This document shows, in pieces, positions 1-10,433 of a stretch of 64,000 bases of DNA. The DNA comes from Sporothrix humicola. Lineage: Eukaryota > Ascomycota > Sordariomycetes > Ophiostomatales > Ophiostomataceae. Location of the stretch: contig WNYE01000131.1 of NCBI GenBank assembly GCA_021396245.1, positions 1-64,000 on the forward strand, written 5' to 3'. Within the stretch, counting starts at the first letter, position 1, and each line of letters starts with the position of its first letter. Position numbers and translations under genes: made by a program. The notes beneath the pieces were generated by a model. That model was not told where the DNA came from and made no database searches. It saw only the letters and a program-made list of their open reading frames with translations.

Positions 1-96
1 TGGGTTTCAAACCCCCCCCTTGGCCCCAATTTTAAATTTCGGGGCACCCACGTTTTCCGTAAAAATTTTTTTTATTTTTTTTTTTTTTTTTTTACA

Positions 97-137
<41 letters not shown>

Positions 138-3100
138 AGTTCGACTATGTATTTCATCTAGTATCCCTATTTTTATTTAACGTTTTTTTAAGGTCTTATT
201 TGCAGTAGAAGCGATTGTTTTACAACATACACTCCAAGAGTCTTTCGGTCTACTCGACCGAGAGCAGATAAATATCTATCTCATCGTAACATCAATGCCT
301 TGTTTCTCTTAAAACTTACCTGGCCGGCTCCAGCTCTATGTTTAAGATATTTTAGATATTAAGCTTAAAACCATAGCCAATATGTATGACCTTTTTCTCG
401 ATTTAGCCTCCATAAGGCAGCACGAAGACGGAAATAATGGCACTATTCTACTCGATTTATGCAAACGCGCCCGGAGTCCGGAACACAATTGTGCAGCCGG
501 AGATCGGGGCCGTGTAAAAGTCCGCAGGTTTCCGGCAGACTGGTGCCACTTGGCGTATCCGCTTGCCAGATTTTAGGATGCGTAAAATGGGTTACTATTT
601 ACAGCCGCACTGTTGACGTTTTCTTGCCAAGAAATGCTTCTGGAAAAGGGGAAAGAAGAATGGCTGGCTCAGAACTCCAGACATTCACTGGCTCATTGGC
701 GACTTGCTGAAGAAACCAGGGGCTGTGTGCAACCTGTGGCGCATGCACATACGCTTCGTGCCGCAACCCATGATGCAACAGGAGACGTCGTCATAAGTTA
801 TGCCCCTTTTCAGCTTGAACTCTTGGATTGGATCTTGTGGCGGTGGTATTGGGCAGATTCGCAACAGGAACAGGGCTGTACAAATACCTGCACTTTGCTG
901 TGTACAGGCGGTTAGTGAAGCATGGCGATCTGCTGTGGAAAAGACGGATGATGCCGACGGTAGCGCAAACAGGCTTCTTGGCAAAACGACGTCCTATGCT
1001 GGGCGGTAGGAATATTGTTCCCCTGCATCATTTGTCGACATTTTGATTGTCGTTATGGTTATGTCTGCATGCAATATCTCAGGGTTCCTTTGCATATTCA
1101 TGTGCTGGCGTCTTTGGTTGTTTTCTGTTTTGCTGTGCCGCCCAACAATGCGTCTGCTGTGTCGGTCTCACCGTTATTTCAACAGAACAGGCGAGTCTAG
1201 ACAAGCGGCGTAGCTTCTGCCGCCTGTTTCTTTCCGACGGGGCTGCCATGCGTTTCGTTTCGTATTCCTAAGGCTCGGCTGTTGGCATATTGCTTGCCCC
1301 CTTTTTCTATTTATCTGTGCCGTAGAGGCAGCCTTGTAGAGGTGGTTGACAACTTAGGCTGGGAAGCAGAGGCACAATATGTTTGTTGTCCAAGTATTCA
1401 ATGATGCCGCTCAAGCGAGACAAAAAAAAAATAAAAAAAGATGTCTGCACATAGGGTTAAAGGACGGGAGGCCTGGGGCCTTGCAATGAACAAGGGAAAC
1501 GCAGGGTCCTGTCGTCTTCTTCTGCCCTGGACAATTGGAAACTTGAGATGCGTCAGATCAAGCGCCCGGGAAAAACAGCAATCAGCGAGCTGTAAAACCC
1601 GGGCCAGGCCAAGCCGACAACATCTGCAGCCAAGGTCGTCCGTCTTGTCAGCAGATGACACCGTAGATGCAGGCCCAGCAGAGCCCAGCAAAATAGTTTC
1701 TCATCCTTGTTGGCATCCTCTGTTTTCAGTGCGGCGCTCCAACAGTTGGAGACGATCAAGAAACGAAGATGAACCCCATCAGACATTGTGGCCTTCATCC
1801 TCAACCCATCCAAAGAAAACCTGCACTTTGCAACAAGCACGACGCTTGCCCAAAAGTGGCCTGGTGGATGTCCATTGTTGGAAACATGGGAAGATCAGGT
1901 GGAGAAACAACAGCGTGAGAAACGAGAGACGTCGAGAAGGCAGAGAAAGAGAGAGATGTCTCCCAAGTTGCAGCAAAGTCGTAGTGCAGATAGGCAAGGC
2001 CGCGGAAAGCGGCTAGCCCGATCTTGGCACGATGCATGGGTGGGAGGATGGCTTTTAGTGATTCGTGTTAGTGTGGCTGGCCGCAACGTTAGGCGGTGTC
2101 CTAAAAGTTAAAAGCCAAAAAGTTGTCAGAGACCAACATCACAAAGACGAGCAAGTTTGTTCAACTGTAAAAAAGAGGCAATACGAAGGCTATCTGAGGC
2201 AAACCATGATGCCTAACAGTTCGTTGTACTTTGTACTTTACCCCTAATCACATGGAAACACCCAACAGCAAGATCGGTCGTTCTTGCCTCCTGCACTGCC
2301 TGTCCGATCAAGCTGTGCCGCTCCCCTTGTCCTTTACACGTAACACGCAAACCTCCGAACTCCTGCCCGTTGTCCACTCCACAAAAATACGGCACTAGCA
2401 ACACCAGTGCCAGCAGGGGAAGGAGGCAGCCCCATAACGTCGTACTTGCACAATGCCAAACGACACCAGAGGGCAAGAGCACTGACGACGCACGCAGACT
2501 CCGGCGGCGGCAGACAGGCAACAAGGAAGCAGCGCTAGGTTAGGGCCAGGCCAATCCCCAATTCAGCAGGAGCCATCCAGCGCCAGCACATTTTTAGCAC
2601 CAGCGCCAGTGTCCACCCATCGAGGAAGGTACCGATCGAGCGCGGTCCCGAAATCCTGCTGCCGGCACCCTCACAAGGCGATGTATTATCTGGCTGGAGA
2701 CCATCTTTTGGGCCATTACGATTTTTGCCCTTTTTGCCTTCATGGATCGCCGTCCAACCTTTCCTTTTTATGCTATTTTTGTTTGTCCTGCTCTCAAGAA
2801 CAGTCGTGGTTGTGTTCCACTGTTAGGCCCGATTTAAAGAGATTTGGAGATTTTTCAGTGGAAAAAGGCAATGGGACGGAGGAAGAAAGGGCGATACCGA
2901 GGAGAGTTAATTGTTGTTTCCCAATGCGTAGACGATCCAAAACTAACGAGGCAAGAATCCCCTCAAACGACAACGCCTCTGACCTGAATACTGGCAATAG
3001 ATCGAACGAACAGAAGCTACGACGTTCGCTCCTTCCTCCTGCAGCTGCAAGACCGTCCCATGAGTTGACGCCACACACACTTTCCATTCTTCCCTTTTTC

Positions 3101-3385
3101 TCCCTGCCGCTGCTGGGTGGCCCCTTCCCTTATTTTACTGTACCACAGTGGGTTGTCATAATACCCGACTGCCCCGGCCTCAAAAATTAAAACCAATCCA
3201 CCTCCTTCCTTCCCTCTTATTTATTTCTCCCACCCCCGTTCTCCTCTTTTTTGTACCTTCTCTGTTTCCACCTGTGACAAAAACAAAATTTCCTTTCTTT
3301 CTCACAACAAAACCGACGACCTTTGCATCTTGCATCTCCATCGCGAACACTCCCAAAACAGCATCTTTTTCGCACACAAATCACA
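1..3385. other. Gene-poor region at the left edge
   Basis: No open frame here shows a recognisable domain, fungal codon pattern or believable exon structure. The first 140 bases contain long T runs (about 69-93 and 105-136), which may be a contig edge or low-quality sequence. From about 3050 to 3385 the DNA becomes pyrimidine-rich, with CCCCT at 3121, and probably holds the promoter and leader of the small CYSTM gene that follows. A lineage-specific or non-coding transcript cannot be excluded. Confidence 0.5.
69..136. repeat. Poly-T tracts
   Basis: Two near-pure T homopolymer runs are separated by a short ACACC interruption. They are low complexity and encode nothing plausible. They may be genuine simple sequence or an artefact of the assembly edge. 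Confidence 0.8.
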
Positions 3386-3832
3386 ATGTCCAACCAGGGA
3401 TACTACAACCAGGGCCCTCCCCAGCACTACGGCGGCCCGCCGCCCCAGCAGGGTGGCTATCCCCAATACCCTCCTCAGGTAAGGCTGTCTTTTTCGCACC
3501 TGCATCCTTCCCTCGTATTTCGCACCGCAGCCACTCAGCGCTCCAATCAGTCCGGTTGCAAACGCGAACGCGACTGCAACTGTGGATGTGGCTTTCTTTG
3601 CGACTGCGATGATTTTTAAGTGAGAGACCTCAACTGACATGCCCAATAGGCCTACGGTCAACCACAAGGCTACTACCCTCCCCAGGGCGGCATGCAGTAC
3701 CAGCAGGCGCCTCCTCCCCAGAAGCAGAGCGGCGGTGACGGCTGTCTCAAGGCCTGTTTGGGTGCCGCGCTGTGCTGCTGCATTTGCGACGAGTCCATGG
3801 ACTGCTGTCTCGACTGCTGCCAGTTGTGTTAA
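3386..3832 (+). CDS. Small CYSTM-family cysteine-rich membrane protein
   Basis: Two exons, 3386-3478 and 3650-3832, are separated by a GTAAGG..TAG intron with a CTGAC branch point. They give a 91-residue protein. The first ~57 residues are rich in Gly, Pro, Gln and Tyr (GYYNQGPPQ-type, PQGYYPPQGG). The last ~25 residues carry clustered cysteines (ALCCCICDESMDCCLDCCQLC), the hallmark of the CYSTM module. In yeast and plants, CYSTM proteins are small tail-anchored plasma-membrane proteins linked to metal and stress tolerance. That role is inferred here from family membership. The start is the only ATG that gives the typical N-terminus, and the frame breaks without the intron. The length is normal for the family. 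Confidence in the family is good; the stress role is untested. Confidence 0.85.
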
Positions 3833-3845
3833 ACGGAACAAACGG

Positions 3846-3886
3846 AACGAGCGAACCGAGCGAACCGAGCGAATACCGACCGATAC
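3846..3886. repeat. Short 9-bp tandem repeat in the CYSTM 3' region
   Basis: Three to four imperfect copies of a GAGCGAACC-like 9-bp unit follow the stop codon directly and then decay into ACCGACCGATACC. This is a minor simple repeat in the presumed 3' UTR. Confidence 0.6.
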
Positions 3887-5698
3887 CAACGAATGGAAAT
3901 GGAATCTGGAAAACGGACAGCAAACGGCTGTGATTTTACGTTACTCTATTCTTCGTCGCCCTCCTTATCGAAGCAAGCTGCCAGCGAGAAAGCGCCAGAT
4001 CGGCCTTGAGCTCGGTCATGACCTTTCATAAGTCTACGCGACTGCTACTGCAACCTCTCGATCAAGCCCAAATGTGAAGGAAGGGAACAGCGATAGCGGC
4101 AACGATGATGGAGACGAGGCATGGAAGGACGAACTGAGATGGATGGTCGACGAGCGGATGGGTGATAGACGGAGCGCGGTTTCTTCTTCTACTTTCTGAC
4201 TTCCTTTTCTTGCGTTGGATTTCTTCCTTAATCTCTGTCCTTTTCCTTTCCTGGAGGGTTAGGTCACTTCTATTTCCTATGTATTTTTGCCAGTTTCTTT
4301 TTTAACGTCGTCTTTTTTTTCTGTGTTCCCACGCTTTTCTTCTGGATCATCACCGATGATCACAGATCTTTGCTTTTTACTGCCAAGTGCCTATCTCTGT
4401 CTTTGTGTCTGTCTTTGCTTCTGCCTCTACGCGCCCTTTGCGCCCTTCGTTTCTTCCTGTGTGCCAAGCTTTCTTGCTTCGGTTTTTGCCGTTTGCGTGT
4501 TTCAAGCATCTCTTTGATCGGTCGCGCCCCTTGCGTGCATCGCTTCGAAAGAGTGCACAACCTCAAAAAGACTGTATCTAAACAACAAAGCCCCTCGTAT
4601 TTAGTAAATATAAGCATCAAACCCCCTTCGTACAGTTTCTCCTTTCTTGATCCAGGCCTACAGGGTCCCTTCGCTTGTTTACGCCGGCTATATCCATCGA
4701 AATAGAGAGTGAGATGGCCGGATCCTCCTTTCATTACCTGTAGATTGCCATTTGCTCATCGCACGGCGGCTGTTTTGAGCCAGCGCCTTTGTCGACCTTT
4801 TTTCCATTGGGAGACAAAGAGAATAGTATCCCTCTTCAAATTCTCCTGTCTGTATCCGTTTTGTTGTCTTGAACATTATTTTTCTACGGGTTCCTCCGTA
4901 TCTACAGAAGAAGACATGTCGTCTGTCCTGATTTGCCAGATCTGCCCAAAATCTCACTTCTGATACAGGTAACGTCCGTCGTCAACAAACGAAAAGTCAT
5001 TGCCAAGAGGCTACCAAAAAGACCGAACGCGTTGCGGGCCGCCGAGAGGCAAAGGTTTCCAAAGAGCCACAGGGCCAAAAAAGCCACTATTTTTACGGAG
5101 TTTTGTTTGCCCAAAAAGCACCGACCACGGCTCACGGCACCCTTGTTCTCCTGGCCGGCCTGGAACCCCATGACTCGGAAAGCCATGCACAAAAATGCGA
5201 GATGGTGATGATAGCGTCATCGTACACTGAGGTGTGCCAGCATTTTTGGTCTTTTTGGAGGGCGAGACTAGAGAATCAATCGAAGCGTACTGTGCGATTA
5301 GTACGAAAAGTATGCGCCACACTGTACTTACCTCGACGGATTGCTGTTGGGAACGCTGTCAAAGTCTGAAAAAGCACAGGAACAGACAATTGCAAGCGCG
5401 ACAGCAAGATGGTTCAGTAGTTTGAATAGCCAGCCTCGCCAGTCTCGCCAGTGAGTTGGCGAGCAATTGGGCTGCCTCTTGCGTGCCGCCGGTCTCGCCT
5501 TTCGAGTTTTGACGTCTTGTCGTCCTTAATTAACACGCCAATGTCAATTGGGCGAATTGGGCGCACGTTGTCGTCATGCCTTCGCGCTTTCCCTCATTGT
5601 GCATTTCTGTCAGTGCTGCTCCTTCCCCAGCCGCCGTCCCTGTCGTACCTTGCCTTGTCTCTTGCCCTCCAGGCTGCAGAATAAAAATTAAACCCAAA

Positions 5699-5714
5699 TA
5701 CGGAGTACTCCGTA
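5699..5714. promoter_or_regulatory. Perfect 16-bp palindrome TACGGAGTACTCCGTA
   Basis: The sequence equals its own reverse complement and lies about 1.05 kb before the ABP1 start. Half-copies (TACGGAGTA or TACTCCGTA) recur elsewhere in non-coding DNA of the window (6469, 33884, 62002, 62024). A protein-binding site is an inference; no bound factor is known to me. Confidence 0.45.
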
Positions 5715-6764
5715 CAAAGGGTAAAAATAAGGTCTCCATGAAGAAGCTGCAGCCAATGGGTTTTGGCGGCTGCCTCGTCGCCCCTTCCGTTTTCCGCTGC
5801 CTTGACGTAGTTGGGCCCCTGGGCCCCAGCCCAGTCGAGAAAGCGAGCGCAGCCGAGCCTGCCAGTTTCGTCTTGCGTGGTAAGAGCCCCGCCTTTTCCA
5901 TCCAGACACTCCTTCCTGCTTCCATCCCAATGCCCACTAGACGCTTCTCTGCCCCACCAAAGCAACAGCACAGCCTCTAGAGCAAAGCAAAAGAGCAGTT
6001 GCCCTCCTTTGTTCTTTCTCTGTTCTCTGCAGCAACAGAACATCGTAGCAGTTGAAGGGAAAGAGCAGCTCATACGTAGTGACCCGCCCCTCCCGTATGT
6101 GCATTGTCGAATGTGTGTGTCTTCAGTGTCGTCCGATTGCGTCGTTCGCACCTTCCATCCGTAATACAGCGTAACAACCAAGCAGCACACAACAATAGGA
6201 AAGAAGAAGCAACGCCCAACATAAGGAAACAAGCTTCTGGCTTCTTTCCCCCCAGTCTGCCCTGCCCAGCCAGCCCCAGCATCTTGCATTCCCCAAAGAG
6301 ACACTTGTTCGTGACGCTTCAATTTTAGCTGGAATCTTCGGTCTGTCAGATCAGCTCTCGCCGCAGCCCGTCTCCTCGCTCGCTCTTTGCTGCCAGTTTG
6401 GCGTGCTCCTAGCTTGCTTCCCACCTGTTCCGGGCGCCATTTTGCTGTGCTTCCCCCCCCTTTTAGCTTACTCCGTACCTCACCCCAGCCTCCCCCCCTT
6501 CTTGACCTTGTTTTCCCCCTCTCTTTTCCTATCCCTTCAAATCTTCTGCCTGGTCTTTTGTTTTCGACCTTCCTTTTTCTTTTCCATTGCTTCATTCAAC
6601 TCTCTCCTGTTTACCTTTCTTTCCGCAACCCGCTCCCTCCTTTCCTTCCCCCTCACTCTTCTGGTGAGCGGATCGACTATTCACCAAATACTCGTTTTTG
6701 TGAGTGTCGAGCAACAACACCCGTATCCGAATCCTTGTGCCTCTTTTCGACAACATCGCCCGCC

Positions 6765-8573
6765 ATGACCTCGCTCAACCTTTCCATCAACGGGCCCTCC
6801 ATCCGGAGCAGCTACGACTCGGTCATCAAGGGCAACAATTCGTGGGCTCTGTTTTCCGTCCAAGCGCCGCTCGCCAATGCCTTCCAGGACTCTGGCAACA
6901 AGGAGAGCGTTCTGAAGGTCGACGGTACCGGCTCCGGCGACCTCGACGAGCTCATTGAGGACTTTAGCGAGGGCCGCATCCAGTTTGCGTTTGCCCAAGT
7001 CAAGGACCCCAACTCGGGCCTGCCCAAGAATGTTCTGATTGCCTGGTGCGGCGGCGGCGTTCCCGAGCGCACAAAGGGCTACTTTACGAGCCACCTCAAT
7101 GCAGTGTCCAAGGTCCTGCACGGCTACCACGTCCAGATCACGGCCCGCTCCCAGGACGACCTCGAAATCGACTCTATCATGAAGAAGGTTGCCGACGCCT
7201 CCGGCGCCAAATACTCGGCCGGAAGCTCAGGCGGCGATGCCGGGCCCCGCTCTGCACCGCCCCCCTTGGCCAAGAAGCCCGTGTTCACCCCGACCAGCTC
7301 CTCTGCAGCCCACGCACCGCTCATTGCTGCCCGCAACCGGCGGCAGGACAATGTTGACGCTGACGGCTGGGGCGACGACGCTCCGCCCGTTACCCGCACC
7401 CAGATCGAAAAGGTCGAGTCGGCCTACAAGCCCGTCAAGGTCAACATGGCCGAGCTCACCAAGCAGAGACAGCCCGAGCCGCCCCGGTTTGGCGGTGCCT
7501 CCAGCGGCAGCCGCAACGACGACGACAGATCCGACGTTATTGGCGGTGGGTACAAGCCTGTCGGCAAAGTCGACATTGCCGCCATCCGCGCCGCCGCCAA
7601 GCAGAGCTCCGATGACCGGCCGACTATTGTGAAGGGCGCCTACGAGCCCGTTGGCAAGGTCGACATTGCTGCCATCCGCGCCAAGGCCCAGCGCCCGACC
7701 GACGACGACAGCAGCGCCCGCCCTTCGCCTCCCCCTCCCTCTGCCCCGGCTGACGACGAGCCCGAGCGGCCCAAGAGCCTTGCCGACCGCAGCGCGGCAT
7801 TCAGCCACTCCGAGTCCGACCGCCTGACCTCCCTCCCCAAGCCCAAGGTGGCCAACAAGTTCGGCGGTGTTCCCTCCTTCTCCGGCACCAAGGCCCCTAT
7901 CCCCGGCAGCGGTTCCATGGGTCTGGGCGCTCCCCGTCCTCCCAAGCCTCCACCGGTCGGCACGGCCAGCCGCACATTCGCCGACCAGGGCGGCAAGACG
8001 CCCGCGCAGATCTGGGCCGAGAAGAAGGCCAGGGAGGGTGCTTCTTCAAACCTAGCGCCATCCACCGTCGCATCACCCCCGCAGGTTGTGTCGCCTCTGG
8101 GATCGCAGAAGAGCGGCGGCGAATGGAAGAGCGGATACACGGGCAAGAGCTGGGGCGCTGTGCAAACATCCAACTTTGGCCGCGCTGGCGCTGTTACTGA
8201 GCAGCGTACGGGTGGCTCGGCGGATGCCAAGGCCTCTGAGGACGAGCCGCCCAGCTCACCTGGCGGCGGCGTTTCTGCTCTGCGCGACCGCTTCAAGGGT
8301 GCCCAGCCCATGGGCCAGCCTGCGCCCTCTGCGCCCGCCATCCCTACGCACACGGGTGGCAGCCAGAGCCGCGGTTTTGGCGGCAACAACGACGACGATG
8401 ACGACTCGGCACCGCCCCCGCCCATTCCCTCTGCCTCGCGTCCTGCGGGCGCCTTCCAGCTGCCCGGTCTGCCGTCACGGCCACCTCCGCCTACTGACGA
8501 GGAGGAAGAGGAGGAGTCCCACGAGCGTGAGCAGTCGCCTGTCCGCCTGGCCATGCCTGTTGCCCGCGCACCT

Positions 8574-8607
<34 letters not shown>

Positions 8608-9267
8608 AGGAGGAGGAGCCCGCACCACCTGTTCCCGCTGCACCACGGCCGATCCCGCCGCCTGTGCAGCCTGAGCCCGAGCCTGAGCCGGAACAGGAGC
8701 CGGAGCCGGAGCCGACGCACGCTGCACCAGCGGCCGGTGGCGGCAGTGGTCAGCGCGCGCTGGTCCAATACGACTACGAAAAGGCTGAGGACAACGAGAT
8801 TGAGCTGGTCGAGGGCCAGTATGTGACCAACATTGACCAGGTCGACGACGACTGGTGGATGGGCACCAATGAGCACGGCGAGACGGGCCTGTTCCCCAGC
8901 AACTACGTCGAGCTGGTGGCCGACGATGATGCCGGTCACGACGAGCCAGCCCACCACGCCCCGGCCACAGCCGCACACGTCCTGCCGCCGCCGCCGCCAG
9001 CAGAGCCTGAGCACGAGGAGACGGGCGGTAAGGACCTGCCGTGGGCTGTTGCCCAGTACGACTACGAAGCTGGCGAAGACAATGGTAAGCATCCCTGAAT
9101 ATTCAACTCTTTTTCAGCTGAACACGCCACTAACAAAACCAGAACTGAGCTTCCCTGAAGGCGCCAAGGTGACGGACATTGAGTTCCCCGATGACGACTG
9201 GTGGTTCGGCCACTACGAGGGCCAGTCGGGTCTCTTCCCGTCCAACTATGTCGAGCTGCAGCGCTAG
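6765..9267 (+). CDS. ABP1: Actin-binding protein Abp1 (ADF-H domain plus two SH3 domains)
   Basis: Two exons, 6765-9084 and 9143-9267, are joined across a 58-nt GTAAGC..CAG intron with a CACTAAC branch point, giving 814 residues. Residues 1 to ~140 form an actin-depolymerising-factor homology domain (SSYDSVIKG.. LIAWCGGGVPE). The middle contains three KPV/VGKVDIAAIRA-type repeats (nt ~7420, ~7550, ~7640), long proline-rich stretches and an EPEPEPEP tract. Two SH3 domains follow at residues ~664-718 and ~760-813, both with ALYDY-like starts, DDDWW and GLFPSNYVEL ends. The intron splits the second SH3 domain. Abp1 links cortical actin patches, Arp2/3 and endocytosis. Yeast Abp1 has one SH3 domain; two is the usual filamentous-fungal form. 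The start is the first ATG after a long ATG-free leader. Confidence 0.95.
8575..8720 (+). repeat. GAGCCG microsatellite encoding Glu-Pro runs in ABP1
   Basis: GAGCCG hexamers repeat from about 8575 to 8608, and degenerate copies continue near 8672-8716. They encode two Glu-Pro runs just before the first SH3 domain. The repeat is in frame, so unit loss or gain would change only linker length. Confidence 0.8.
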
Positions 9268-10433
9268 ACGAGGTGGAAGAGTGAAGATTGACGACAAGGT
9301 AGCTGTAGCGAGTGGTGTGCTGTTTTGTCACGGTGAAAGTTTTCTTGCATGCATCGCATTTTGACGCGTTTTTGCCTCGTTCAAGGAAGATGGGAGGCAA
9401 CGGCTTTATTGCCTTTTTTTTTCTTTTCTTTTCTATTTTTTCTACATTAACGTCTCTTTCGTCATTTTCCTTTATGCTCTTATTTGTTACATTGTTTCCT
9501 AAGCTGTTTTCTGTTTTCCAAGCTGTTTTCTTTGAAGCTTTTCATTTCCTTACTTTCTTCTATGGAACTACTTGGCGGTACAAACTTCTTGACGTAGACA
9601 TACGATCTTTTGTGAGGAAACGGCTGGTGGGCTTCTTAAAAAGTGATTATGACGGCAGGCTACTTTAAAAATTGAATGTTTTCGTTTTTCATGATTGAAT
9701 CATCAAGTTTATTCGTTTCACACAAATGTTACACAGCATTCTCAATGTAAATACGATAGGCGGGAGGGTTGGCACAACTACTTTGCTAAACATCAAACAT
9801 TACGAGATACAGCTTCTGTAAAGAGAGCTAATTTTAATCATGTAGTACGATAAATGTTTAGATATTATCTCGATACTTCGTATGTTGTTTAACATATTCT
9901 TTCAGAATGTCGTTCTTTTGAGGCCCCAAGAAAGGGCTTAGCGCAAAAGCAAGCCGAGGCTGTCTCTTCGCGACCTGTGACGGAGAGCATTTAAGCTGTC
10001 GTACAGGCATGCTTCCCCGCAGAATAGCGCTCTTAGGTGAGGAGGTGATTAGAAAACGGCCCACAAAATCGGCTTCAATAGCTGTTTTGGGGGAGAAAGA
10101 GCAAAGCAACAAAGGAAGTTACCCCGGCGGACAACGTTGACCTGCCCCCGAAACATATAATTACTGCGGGGGCAGCTCTTTTGTAGATAAACTTGGAAAC
10201 CTCAACTTCGATGATGTAAGTTGTACGACCTCTTTTCTTCACGATCAACCCTGGAAATTGCACCTGTCAAAGCAGTTATCTGGCTTGTCTCGGCGACCTA
10301 AACATCCCCGCTTCCTGAACCAGCGTATAAGTGAGAGCTCATTATCACCATCACGGCCAATAATTTTCACGACAAGGGACAGCAAGGTACAACAATACAA
10401 GATCCCTCGATTAATTTATATAAAAATACCACC
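9268..10433. other. ABP1 3' region and promoter of the flavoenzyme gene
   Basis: The first ~400 bases are T-rich, as expected for a 3' UTR. No gene is seen. A 9-bp perfect inverted repeat lies at 10142-10175. A TTATATAAAA stretch sits at about 10416-10425, only ~10 bases before the start codon. Confidence 0.6.
10142..10175. promoter_or_regulatory. Inverted repeat CTGCCCCCG-N16-CGGGGGCAG
   Basis: The arms are perfect 9-mers (10142-10150 and 10167-10175) around a 16-bp AT-rich spacer, about 260 bp before the flavoenzyme start. The inner triplets form CCG-N16-CGG, the kind of everted CGG pair bound by dimeric Zn2Cys6 factors. The right arm also contains GCGGGG, a CreA/Mig1-like core. Function as an operator is inferred. 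Confidence 0.4.

Larger units (their letters stand above)
3833..6764. other. Intergenic region and ABP1 promoter/leader
   Basis: There is no supported gene in these 2.9 kb. T-rich and CT-rich stretches run throughout. A perfect palindrome TACGGAGTACTCCGTA lies at 5699-5714 and a half copy TACTCCGTA at 6469-6477. From about 6305 to 6764 the sequence is strongly pyrimidine-rich and has no ATG, which fits a long 5' leader for ABP1. A 333-codon antisense frame here is an artefact of the purine-rich complement. Confidence 0.6.

Noticed and set aside
1441..2016. 191-codon frame near the left edge
   Set aside because: There is no domain, poor codon pattern and competing frames on both strands.
5594..6595. 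333-codon minus-strand frame upstream of ABP1
   Set aside because: Its composition (Arg/Lys/Gly runs) is just the complement of a CT-rich promoter and leader. It has no domain and lies in DNA that fits a 5' UTR.
7640..8554. 304-codon minus-strand frame over ABP1
   Set aside because: It is a shadow of the proline-rich linker; no domain or start context.
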